Below, piece after piece: positions 1 through 7,000 of a stretch of DNA of 12,197 nucleotides (position 1 is its first letter; the number at the start of each line of letters is the position of its first letter). This stretch comes from Trichodesmium sp. jk18x7bins.61 (lineage in GTDB: Bacteria; Cyanobacteriota; Cyanobacteriia; Cyanobacteriales; Microcoleaceae). The position numbers and the translations under genes were made by a program. The stretch covers positions 1 to 12,197 of the forward strand of contig JAJEAQ010000480.1 in assembly GCA_022822685.1 (NCBI GenBank). The letters are read 5' to 3'. The notes beneath the pieces are model-generated. The model did no database searches. It worked only from the letters and a program-made list of their open reading frames with translations, and had not been told where the DNA came from.

Positions 1-17
1 GAATGGTTGACGCTCCT

Positions 18-36
18 ACATAACCGGTGGTTATGT
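18..36. repeat. Perfect 8-bp inverted repeat (hairpin)
   Basis: ACATAACC at 18-25 is the exact reverse complement of GGTTATGT at 29-36, with a 3-base loop. A T-rich tract begins about 10 bases downstream, too far for a standard intrinsic terminator. It may be a terminator for a gene upstream of the window or a dispersed palindrome. Confidence 0.5.
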
Positions 37-85
37 TGGGATGTTTGTTTCTTTTTTTTTCTTTTTTTTTCTTTCTTTTTTTTTC

Positions 86-136
86 TTTTTTGTGTAGGGA
101 TGGAAGAAGTTGTCTTTTTTTTTTGTGTAGGGATGG
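86..136. repeat. 18-bp direct repeat with poly-T
   Basis: TTTTTTGTGTAGGGATGG occurs at 86-103 and again at 119-136, a 33-base spacing. Both copies follow longer T tracts. The arrangement looks like replication slippage or duplication in simple-sequence DNA. Confidence 0.75.
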
Positions 137-290
137 GATTCTATTTTAAGGGATGTTTTGTCGGTTGAGTCTGATGGTAGTACTTATATATTGGGGGGAT
201 GAGTATTGATTGGTGTGGGTGTGCCTTGATTCTAGTGAGATGTTTCTGCTGATTTATATTGCTTTGTGGTTATTTTGAGCTAGTTAGTAT

Positions 291-322
291 GGGAATTGGG
301 AGTAGGGAATTGGGAGTAGGGG
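291..322. repeat. 14-bp tandem repeat GGGAATTGGGAGTA
   Basis: Two exact tandem copies of GGGAATTGGGAGTA lie at 291-304 and 305-318, followed by GGGG, the start of a third. G-rich short tandem repeats of this kind are typical of filamentous cyanobacterial intergenic DNA. The repeat sits just before the GC-rich island, and the two may form one dispersed unit. Confidence 0.8.
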
Positions 323-387
323 CTAATTCTCTCCCCTTCTGCCCTACCAGTAATTCGGCCCCTGCCTCTCGCGGCTCCTGCTCTTTC

Positions 388-401
388 CCGCGGCGCCGCG
401 G
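388..401. repeat. 14-bp GC-only perfect palindrome in a GC island
   Basis: CCGCGGCGCCGCGG is self-complementary. It sits in a stretch of about 65 bases (355-420) that is very GC-rich, against AT-rich surroundings. The abrupt change in composition suggests an inserted repeat module rather than native sequence. Confidence 0.75.
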
Positions 402-639
402 CGACGCGGCTCCGCGCTTCCTAAAAATAGTTATTTTTTGAGGGACTTCTCTACATGAAGGGTGTTTATGGGGTTTGAGTTTGTGTTTGTGTGTTGGTTG
501 TTTGGTTGTTTGAAGTTGGTTTTATGTTGACTGCGATTATAATGTCTGTTAAATACTTGATGTGTATCCGACATCTCTAATAAATATTAAATAATTACTT
601 GAAATTATTTTTAGTTAAAATTTTTAGCCCCTACAATCT

Positions 640-660
640 GACTTTTGACTTTTGAGTTTA
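640..660. repeat. Heptamer short tandem repeat (GACTTTT)
   Basis: GACTTTT is repeated twice (640-653), followed by the degenerate copy GAGTTTA (654-660). It abuts the first readable ureF codons and may have replaced the true ureF start. The complementary motif AAAAGTC recurs near 12073-12090. Heptameric tandem repeats are a known class in filamentous cyanobacteria. Confidence 0.65.
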
Positions 661-1361
661 GTAAAACAGTATCACCAACTTTTATATCTTTTACAGTTAG
701 CAAGCCCGACGTTACCTGTAGGAGCTTACAGTTATTCAGAAGGTATAGAACATTAGTAACTACGGGAAAAATTTACGATTATGAAAGTCTCAAGAATTGG
801 TTGGAAGAGTTACTCGAATTCGGAGCGGTTCGCCTAGAGGCCGCATTGATAGTTAGGGCTTACAGGGCAACTAATTCAGAATATTTGCAGCTTTTAAATG
901 GTTAGAATAATTGGGCAAAAGCAGCTAAAGAAACCGAAGAATTACGTCTGCAAAGTCTACAAATGGGTCGAACCTTGATTCGCTTGTTTATGAATATGCA
1001 GTCAGACTCACCAAGAAAGTTAATTAATTTTATCCAAAAAAAGAGCGATACAGAAACAGATTTTTGTAACTTGGCGATCGCTTATGGTATGATTTCTGCC
1101 CACTGGCCAATTGAGATTGAAGTAGCCATTTTAGGTGCTCTACATAGTTGGGCAAATAATTTAGTGAATGCTGCCGTGAAGTTAATTCCTCTTGCTCAAA
1201 CAGTTGGACAAAAGTTATTATTGGAACTGCAAATCCAAATAATTTTAAGTTCAAAAGAAGTTATACAATTAAAAGATGACAAATTAAGCAGTTGTAGTTG
1301 GGGATTATCTCTAGCAAGCATGGCTCACGAAGTTCAGTACACAAGATTATTTAGGAGCTAA
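652..1361 (+). pseudogene. UreF urease accessory protein, broken by a frameshift and a nonsense codon
   Basis: UreF works with UreD/UreH and the GTPase UreG to load nickel into apo-urease in the cytoplasm. The N-terminal part reads in the frame of base 694 (QLASPTLPVGAYSYSEG, a UreF signature). At about 750 a one-base loss (GAACA where GAA-ACA would restore ETLV) moves the reading to the frame of 645, which continues as TGKIYDYESLKNWLEE and GAVRLEAALIVRAYRA. A TAG at 903-905, where UreF usually has Trp, interrupts the protein. The same frame resumes with AAKETEELRLQSLQMGR, SAHWPIE, LHSWANNLV and the conserved C-terminus SLASMAHEVQYTRLFRS. The total span (about 236 codons) matches full-length UreF, so decay was by point lesions and not deletion. 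No convincing start codon remains (TTG at 652 is the only candidate). The frame from 963 could encode only a useless C-terminal fragment. Confidence 0.93.
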
Positions 1362-1421
1362 TTTTCGCTAATCATCAAAAATTGGCGCTTTGTAGTTTGG
1401 GTTAAGGAAGCAAAACCCCAA

Positions 1422-1492
1422 TAGACATCTCCAAAAAAGATGCTGAAACCCTTGCCATACCGTAGCGAAAACTTAATTTCTGGAGATGTCTA
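1422..1492. mobile_element. 71-bp MITE-like element with 12-bp terminal inverted repeats
   Basis: TAGACATCTCCA at 1422-1433 is the exact reverse complement of TGGAGATGTCTA at 1481-1492. The interior has no coding capacity. The outer dinucleotides are TA on both sides, which would fit a TA target duplication of the IS630/Tc1-mariner kind; that assignment is inference. It lies in the short gap between the ureF and ureG remnants, and its right end supplies the ATG at 1486 that falsely lengthens the ureG frame. Confidence 0.65.
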
Positions 1493-1563
1493 ATATGAAG
1501 CAGGAGTCAGGATACAACAAGACTTCCTGCCAGACAAGTTCAATTAATTCTGCACAGGTAGTT

Positions 1564-1880
1564 ATGGATGTTTTTCGGATTGGAATTGCTGGCCTTGTGG
1601 GTTCAGGCAAAACAGCTTTAGTTGATGCCTTATGTAAGGCAATACGAGAAAAATATAATATTGCAGTAGTTACAAATGATATTTATACCCAAGAAGATGC
1701 TCAGTTTCTGGTGCGAAGCCAAGCATTAGATAGTTCGCGGATTATCGGGGTAGAAACAGGAGGTTGTCCTCATACTGCTATCAGGGAAGATGCTTCTATT
1801 AATCTGATTGCAATTGAGCAATTAGAAAATCAATTTGCCGATCTAGATCATATTTGTTGAAAGTTGCGATGATAACATTG
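1564..1880 (+). pseudogene. UreG urease accessory GTPase, frameshifted and lacking its C-terminal half
   Basis: UreG is the SIMIBI-class GTPase that drives nickel delivery to urease. From ATG 1564 the protein reads [10 protein letters not shown] then a P-loop GLVGSGKT (UreG normally has GPVGSGKT, so Pro is replaced by Leu). It continues with [38 protein letters not shown] and [17 protein letters not shown], all hallmark UreG segments. At about 1849 one extra base shifts the frame: the original frame stops at 1858-1860, while the next frame gives IFVES followed by CDDN where UreG has GGDN. Homology ends at about 1880. The part with the NKTD specificity motif is absent (UreG is normally about 200 residues). 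The ATG at 1486 lies inside the MITE end, so 1564 is the better ancestral start. Together with ureF this is a dead accessory cluster. Confidence 0.93.
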
Positions 1881-1955
1881 TCAGAGCAATGCTGCTTGAT
1901 GGGTTGAATTCTTAACAATATGTTATGATGGTTTTAATTAATTTTATCAGTCAGG

Positions 1956-1980
1956 AACCCCCTAGCTTTAGCTATGGGTT
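1956..1980. repeat. IS200/IS605-type end hairpin, possible element remnant
   Basis: AACCC (1956-1960) pairs with GGGTT (1976-1980) and TAGC with GCTA around a TTTA loop, with unpaired CC on one side and T on the other. Imperfect hairpins with an unpaired base mark the ends of IS200/IS605 elements, and the CCCCTAGCTTTAGCTA type is one I associate with cyanobacterial tnpB element ends. No tnpA or tnpB fragment is readable nearby, so this is at most a solo end or a non-autonomous relic. Confidence 0.45.
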
Positions 1981-2056
1981 TGCTGACACTCTGAGGGCGG
2001 AGCCACTTTCGAAAATCAGCTTGCGGATGGGACTAAAACCCTCTTCTAGCAGTACT

Positions 2057-2084
2057 TTTGCCTGTTGCCTGTTGCCTGTTGCCT
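2057..2084. repeat. Heptamer short tandem repeat (GTTGCCT)3
   Basis: Three exact tandem copies of GTTGCCT (2064-2084) follow a degenerate copy, TTTTGCCT (2056-2063). This belongs to the heptameric tandem repeat class common between cyanobacterial genes. It is non-coding here. Confidence 0.85.
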
Positions 2085-2107
2085 CGACCGAAGGGAGTTC
2101 ATCCTAC

Positions 2108-2123
2108 ACTGAAAATTTTCAGT
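2108..2123. repeat. 16-bp perfect palindrome ACTGAAAATTTTCAGT
   Basis: The 16 bases are self-complementary without a loop. The palindrome lies 46 bases upstream of the 2170 gene, so it could be an operator or a dispersed repeat. The sequence does not decide between these. Confidence 0.5.
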
Positions 2124-2169
2124 ATGTTGCTCTGTACCGGAGTCAGCTAATTCCAAAAACTTAAAATCA

Positions 2170-2589
2170 ATGAATAATATTTGGCAACGTTTGAAAAGCT
2201 TACCTTGGCCAGAACTACTGATCGTAAGTTTCATTACTACTTTGACAGTTGTAGCAACGGAAGTATTATTAATCTTAAGCCTAACTTATCTTTTTGTGCT
2301 CCTGAAACCATTGAATATGCTATTTTCATCCCCAGTTTTTGGAGTCTTAATACCTATAGGAGTAGTAGTAGGCATGGGTGCATTAGCAGTTTACTTATTA
2401 GAATGGTGGCAAAAGCAGTGGTTACTTAATAATTCTAGTCTTTGGGCTTTAGTTTTATGTCTATTTATTGGATTATTATTAAAGTCTTTCTTTCCTTTGC
2501 CCGCCATATTAGTAAGTGCCTCCAAAGCTTCATTAATCAGTTTGGCTATAGGAGTTTTTTGGAAAGGGCGACCTTATTGGCGACGTTAA
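2170..2589 (+). CDS. Conserved-looking four-helix membrane protein, function unknown
   Basis: This intact 139-residue frame starts at ATG 2170 (MNNIWQRLKSLPWPELL). Four hydrophobic segments are visible at about residues 15-47 (long, ending in a Pro), 53-78, 88-105 and 108-130, with a basic/aromatic N-terminus before the first and the C-terminus FWKGRPYWRR after the last. It is therefore most likely an integral inner or thylakoid membrane protein. A short membrane protein ending in GVFWKGRPYWR seems familiar from cyanobacterial genomes as an unnamed family, but I cannot give it a function. There is no catalytic motif and no signal peptide cleavage site. It stands alone, in the same direction as its neighbours, and its lack of lesions amid pseudogenes suggests it is still selected. 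No strong Shine-Dalgarno sequence precedes the start. Confidence 0.75.
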   Translation: MNNIWQRLKSLPWPELLIVSFITTLTVVATEVLLILSLTYLFVLLKPLNMLFSSPVFGVLIPIGVVVGMGALAVYLLEWWQKQWLLNNSSLWALVLCLFIGLLLKSFFPLPAILVSASKASLISLAIGVFWKGRPYWRR

Positions 2590-2692
2590 AAAAACAGTTT
2601 TGGATGATAGCCAATAGTAGTTTTCAGGTAAATGAAGCATACATTGACACTTCCTGCTCTGTTTCGGCGCCTCGCCACATGAAAGGCATACC

Positions 2693-2833
2693 ATGTTTTC
2701 AGGCATAGAGGCAGAGATTCTAGGTTCAATGTATAAACTGAATCCTTTGTACGAGCAACTGATTGGCTTAAGATTTCGGGCTTTAACTTTTCTGGCAGAT
2801 GTTTGTGGAGAGGATATCACAGGTTATTGCTGA
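2693..2833 (+). CDS. Possible 46-residue protein, unrecognised
   Basis: The frame runs MFSGIEAEILGSMYKLNPLY, then EQLIGLRFRALTFLADVC and GEDITGYC to a TGA. It has no hydrophobic membrane segment. The central LRFRALTFLADVCGEDI looks like ordinary soluble-protein composition and not random translation, and GAAAGG at 2681-2686 is well placed as a ribosome binding site, 6 bases before the ATG. Two Cys residues (positions 38 and 46) lie near the C-terminus. It starts 103 bases after the membrane protein gene and is on the same strand, so co-transcription is possible. It could instead be the fragment of a longer decayed gene. An antisense open frame (2533-2820) covers it but shows no family features. 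Confidence 0.45.
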   Translation: MFSGIEAEILGSMYKLNPLYEQLIGLRFRALTFLADVCGEDITGYC

Positions 2834-3000
2834 AAGAGATTTCTGGTTCTTACTTGTCATCAACCTGGAATTATCAAATAAAATTTGATTTGGAGCAGGC
2901 AAAACTTAAAAATTGCGATAGTAGGTAGGGAAATGTATTTAACTATGCTACCAAAAGCCCAGTTTCAGCAATAAATTTGGTTTTGTAGTGTTAATGGAAT

Positions 3001-3008
3001 GCGATCGC
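3001..3008. repeat. HIP1 octamer GCGATCGC
   Basis: This is the one intergenic copy of the cyanobacterial highly iterated palindrome. The other copies are at 1074-1081 (ureF), 5009-5016 and 5928-5935 (kinase), 8545-8552 (GGDEF part), 9769-9776 and 10813-10820 (glucosidase). Seven copies in 12.2 kb is far above chance for AT-rich DNA and is the main evidence for a cyanobacterial source. Confidence 0.95.
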
Positions 3009-3163
3009 TCTCAATAACTTTTGATTACCTTGATTGTGGATTTTCCGCTAGAGAAAGGATAGCATTCTAATTGATCGCGAGAATAAACAGGTAACTGAGA
3101 AAAGTTAGTTTCCTGCTTCTTCTCTTCCCTCTTCTTTAGAGTTAACATGATTTACAACCTTTG

Positions 3164-3199
3164 TAGAGGTGTTCCATAGAACGTCTCTATATTTTTTTC
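3164..3199 (+). terminator. Palindromic repeat with T-run, likely intrinsic terminator
   Basis: TAGAGGTGTTC (3164-3174) pairs over its full 11 bases with GAACGTCTCTA (3179-3189), allowing two G-U pairs, around the loop CATA. It is followed by TATTTTTTTC. The stem plus T-run fits a Rho-independent terminator reading on the plus strand. It also resembles the dispersed cyanobacterial palindrome GAGACGTTCCATGGAACGTCTC, so the terminator role may be incidental. The nearest upstream gene ends about 330 bases away. Confidence 0.6.
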
Positions 3200-3291
3200 T
3201 CATAGGTAAGTTTCTGCTGCTATACTCACTGCTTACTGTCTAGTTATTAGATAGGGTTAAATTGGAACCAAACGTAGTATTTTTTTAATTT

Positions 3292-3321
3292 AATGGAAAT
3301 TGCTTTGATACAATTTCCATT
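3292..3321. repeat. Perfect 11-bp stem-loop
   Basis: AATGGAAATTG (3292-3302) is the exact reverse complement of CAATTTCCATT (3311-3321), with the 8-base loop CTTTGATA. The T-run lies upstream of the stem on the plus strand and no T-run follows on either strand, so it does not read as a terminator. Confidence 0.7.
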
Positions 3322-3634
3322 GATGTGTTCGTGAGAACCTCCCATTAGAGTAATGTTTGCGAAGGGTAATGCTTGAAAAGCTTGACACGCTCTGTCGGTT
3401 TTTCTGCTTGATAACAAAACTAATGTTCCTCTCCTGACTGCTTGAGGCTAGCGCGAATCTCATTAAAGTCCTGACTTTTCAAGCGTAGTGATCGTAGCAC
3501 TGGCGGAGGCGCGTAGCTAAAATTCAGATGGCTCCAAATCTTCCGAATTACTCCTGGTTATCGACTACTATTGATTCTCAGTAGGTAGGCAAATTGAAGA
3601 AGGCAGGTATAGTGAAGAGAGCAATTAGCGGGAG

Positions 3635-3962
3635 ATGGCCAATGGAAATCGCTCCGCGTCTACAAACCCGCAGCTAATGACCACAAATAGAAAATTTTTC
3701 TGGATCACCGAAGCATTTATTCTGGCGCCAGTCGCACAGAATTTATTGGGAATTTATGCCTCCAATCGACTGAAATTTTCCGGCAATTTATCAGGAAAAT
3801 TTATCTCAAACCCTAAGTGAATCAGGTATTAATGTGCAATTAACTTGGCAGGAGTACTTAGTAAATTTAGCTCTAATAGAAGCAATCAATATTCATCAAC
3901 TTACAGTACTTTTTAGGGTTATAAGGGAGAAAATTTGGGGTTTTAGGCAACAAGTAATCTGA
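3635..3962 (+). pseudogene. Possible decayed coding sequence, family not recognised
   Basis: Three short plus-strand stretches look protein-like but lie in different frames. About 3703-3740 gives DHRSIYSGASRTEFIG. About 3740-3775 gives GIYASNRL. About 3774-3962 gives NFPAIYQENLSQTLSES, QLTWQEYLVNLALIEAINIH and LTVLFRVIREKIWGFRQQVI before a TGA. Joining them needs two frameshifts, as in the neighbouring pseudogenes. The last 63 codons, without internal stops, are the best part; they are helix-like and rich in I, L and Q, and have no plausible start except a GTG at 3831. I cannot assign a family. It lies just upstream of the hybrid kinase remnant, in the same direction, so it may be the kinase's lost upstream partner or missing N-terminal region. 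Confidence 0.3.
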
Positions 3963-4037
3963 TATCTAGGGAAAACATAATGTACCTCACCAGCATTAAA
4001 AATGCTATAATTCTATTAGATAATATTGTGCTGAACT

Positions 4038-7000
4038 GTGGCATTTTGGGGAAATGGATGTTTGACAGAAAATTTTCAATACAAAATTGCAGGAACTTCT
4101 TGTGAACCTGTTGTCAAAGAAGCACAGCTTAAATTCTATCCTCACCAGGTGCAAAAATCTTTCCCTCAAGCATCTGGATTAGCAGCAATGGGAGCAGTTT
4201 GTTATTTGGGAATTAATCAATGAACAAAAACAAGTAATAGGAACATTATGTATTAATAATAGTCAACTTTTAGAGGCTCCAGAAAATGCTATAGCAATTA
4301 TGCAAGTTTTGGCAGCTAGAGCAACAGCAGAACTCCAACGCCAGGAAGCAGAATCGAATCTCCATCAAGCTTATGATGAATTAGAAAATCGAGTTAAGTA
4401 TGCAGCTCAATACAACAACGCACGACTGAGTTAGTGAAAATAAATGCTGCACTAGCAACATAAATTAGTGAAATAAAAGCTGCTGAATCCGCTTGAAGAA
4501 ATAGTGAAGCACTTTTGAAACAAGCACAATCGGGGTTATTAACATTAGCAAAAAGTCATAATTTATATGAGGGAAACTTCAGCGCAGCTTTGCTAGAAAT
4601 AACTGAATTGGCCAGCCATACTTTTAATATTGAAAGGGCAAGCGTGTAGTTTTATGATGATGATAAATCAGAACTTCAGTGTGCTGATTTATATGAAATG
4701 AGTACAGCTCAACATAGTCATGGGATGAAACTTTCTCAATTAAGATACCCACGATACTTTCAAGCAATAGAAACAGAAGGGTTAATCGCTGCATCAGATG
4801 CTCATACAGATAATAGAACTCAAGAATTTAGTGATTCCTATCTGACTCCCTTTTCGATTTATCCAATGTTAGATGTTCCTATTTACATAGAAGATCAAAT
4901 TGTAGGAGTAATCTGTTTAGAACATACTCAAACAAAAAAAAATTGGGTAATAGAAGAACAAAACTTTGCCAGTTATTACATATATGACAGCTCTGGCAAG
5001 AGAATCACGCGATCGCAAACAAGCAGAAGCAGCATTGAAAACAAGTCAGTGTTTCGTCCAAAAAATCGCGGATACCTGTCCAAGTCTATTGTACATATAT
5101 GATCTTGTTGATAGAAAAAATATCTATATTAATCACTCACTCAGGGATACAGTAGGCTATACAGAGTCATAAATTCAAGAAATGGGGGAAATATTAAGCA
5201 CTCTGATGCATCCTGATGATTTTGCTAGAGTCTCTCAATACCATCAACAAGTTATGACTGAGGCAGATGGTGGTCGTATATTTTAATTTGAGTACCGACT
5301 CAGACACCGGAATGGAAAATGGTTGTGATTTCTCAGCAGAGACACTATTTTCAGCCGAACAGAATCAGGTGCAGTCAAACAAATTATTGGTATAGCCAGC
5401 GACATTAGTGATAAAAAACAAGTAGAAGCAAAACTCAAAGCGAGCCGAAGGTTTTTGGAGCAAGTTATTGATGCAGTACCTGATCCGATCTTTGTCAAAG
5501 ATCGAAACCACCGTTTTCAACTGGTTAATAGTGCTTTTTGTCAATTGACGAGATATCCCCGGGAACAGTTTATAGGCAAACCAGACTCGGAACTTTTTCC
5601 CAAAGCTGAAGTAAAGTCAGAAATATGACAACCTTGTTTTTGATAATATAGACGTTGAATCTGAAAGTGAAGAAACATTAACAGATAGTGCGGGTAAAGT
5701 TCACTTGATATCAACAAAAAAAGTAGCCATTGCTGATAATTATGGCAACCAAGTCTTAGTCGGTGTAATCCGAGATATAACAGAACAAAAACAAACTGAA
5801 TTAATTCTGCGACAGACAGCGGAGCGAGAACGTGCTTTAGCAACTGTTATTCAAAAAATGCGCCAGTCTTTGGATTTAGAAACTATATTCACTGCCACAA
5901 CGGAAGAAGTACTACGAGTGATAGAATGCGATCGCTGTGTTGTCTATCGTTTCCACCCTGATTGGAGTGGAGAATTTGTCGCTGAGTCGGTAAAACCAGA
6001 ATGGACTTCTGTATTTACAGAGCAAAACTATCAAACCTTCACATCTGAAGCAGCAGTTGAGGAAAATAAATGTGTAGCTAAAACTTTTGGCAGTGTTGCT
6101 CAGAGATTAAAATACACAGATATTTATCTACAAAAGACTCAGGGCGGTGTTTATAGCCAAGGGGTTAAATATGTATGTGTACCAGAGCTTTATCAAGCTG
6201 GATTTGAACAGTGCTACCTGGAGCGCTTAGAGCAACTGCAAGTCAAAGCTTATATTGTTGTTCCGATATTTTGTGGCACTCAACTCTGGGGGCTACTGGC
6301 AAGCTACCAAAATACCAGTCCACGCTCTTGGCAAGAAACAGAAATCAATATGCTAGTTCAAATAGGCACTCAGTTAGGAGTAGCTGTACAACAAGCAGAG
6401 CTACTAGCATACAGTCAAAAACAGGCAGCAGAATTGAAAGCAGCAAAAGAAGTTGCCGATGCAGCCAACCAAGCCCAAAGTGAATTTATTGCCAATATGA
6501 GTCATGAATTACCCACTCCTCTAAATGCTATTCTTGGTTTTACTCAATTCATGAATCGAGATCGATTTCTATCTACTGATAATCAGAGATATTTGGAAAT
6601 TATCAGTCGTAGTGGGGAACATTTACTGGCATTAATTAATGATCTTCTAGAAATGTCAAAAATAGAGTCAGGAAAAATAGGGCTGAATGAGAAAATTTTT
6701 AATTTTCATCCTAGATAGCTTGGAAAAAATGTTTGAGTTCAAAGCTGAATATAAAGGCTTAGAGCTAACATTTGAACGTGAATCAGGAATTCCTGAGTGG
6801 ATTAAAACTGATGAAAAGAAACTACGTCAAGTTTTGATTAATTTAATTGGTAATGGGATTAAATTTACAGAAGAAGGTAGTGTTAAAGTTAATGTTATGG
6901 CAATCGGCTACATGGAAGACGGAGGGATGAGAAGCAATTCTTCTATTACCCAAATCCTGTTTTCGATCAAAGATACTGGAGATGGTATTACCCCAAATGA

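Larger units (their letters stand above)
1..639. other. Non-coding, T/G-rich repeat region
   Basis: No credible gene is seen on either strand. The plus strand has long poly-T stretches broken by single C residues (about 48-124), a C-poor G/T-rich stretch (about 470-530), a 14-bp tandem repeat and one abruptly GC-rich island (about 355-420) in otherwise AT-rich DNA. The 60-codon open frame at 259-441 only reads through the repeats. Urease accessory genes often follow ureE or other ure genes, but nothing like ureE can be read here, so any upstream part of the cluster has been lost or replaced. Confidence 0.7.
2834..3634. other. Non-coding stretch with palindromes
   Basis: No open frame with recognisable protein features was found on either strand. 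The region contains a HIP1 octamer (3001-3008), a terminator-like palindrome (3164-3199), an 11-bp perfect hairpin (3292-3321) and a small GC-rich patch at about 3500-3520. It may be the residue of a gene decayed beyond recognition. Confidence 0.6.

Noticed and set aside
291..318. CRISPR array
   Set aside because: The units are tandem without spacers and only two in number; no cas gene is present.
259..441. 60-codon plus-strand open frame
   Set aside because: It is made of the tandem repeat and the GC-rich island and shows no protein-like pattern.
1030..1254. Antisense open frame of 74 codons
   Set aside because: It is the complement of the clearly recognisable UreF C-terminal half.
1486..1566. 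ATG at 1486 as the ureG start
   Set aside because: The ATG lies in the right end of the 71-bp inverted-repeat element, and the 26 residues it adds have no UreG similarity. UreG homology begins at ATG 1564.
2533..2820. Antisense open frame of 95 codons
   Set aside because: It overlaps the end of the intact membrane gene and the 46-residue ORF and shows no family features or ribosome binding site.
3292..3321. Intrinsic terminator
   Set aside because: The perfect stem has its T-run upstream on the plus strand and no T-run after it on either strand.
4068..4083. Second copy of the GAAAATTTTCA palindrome
   Set aside because: Here it is ordinary GAF-domain coding sequence (TENFQY), and the flanks do not extend the palindrome as at 2108-2123.
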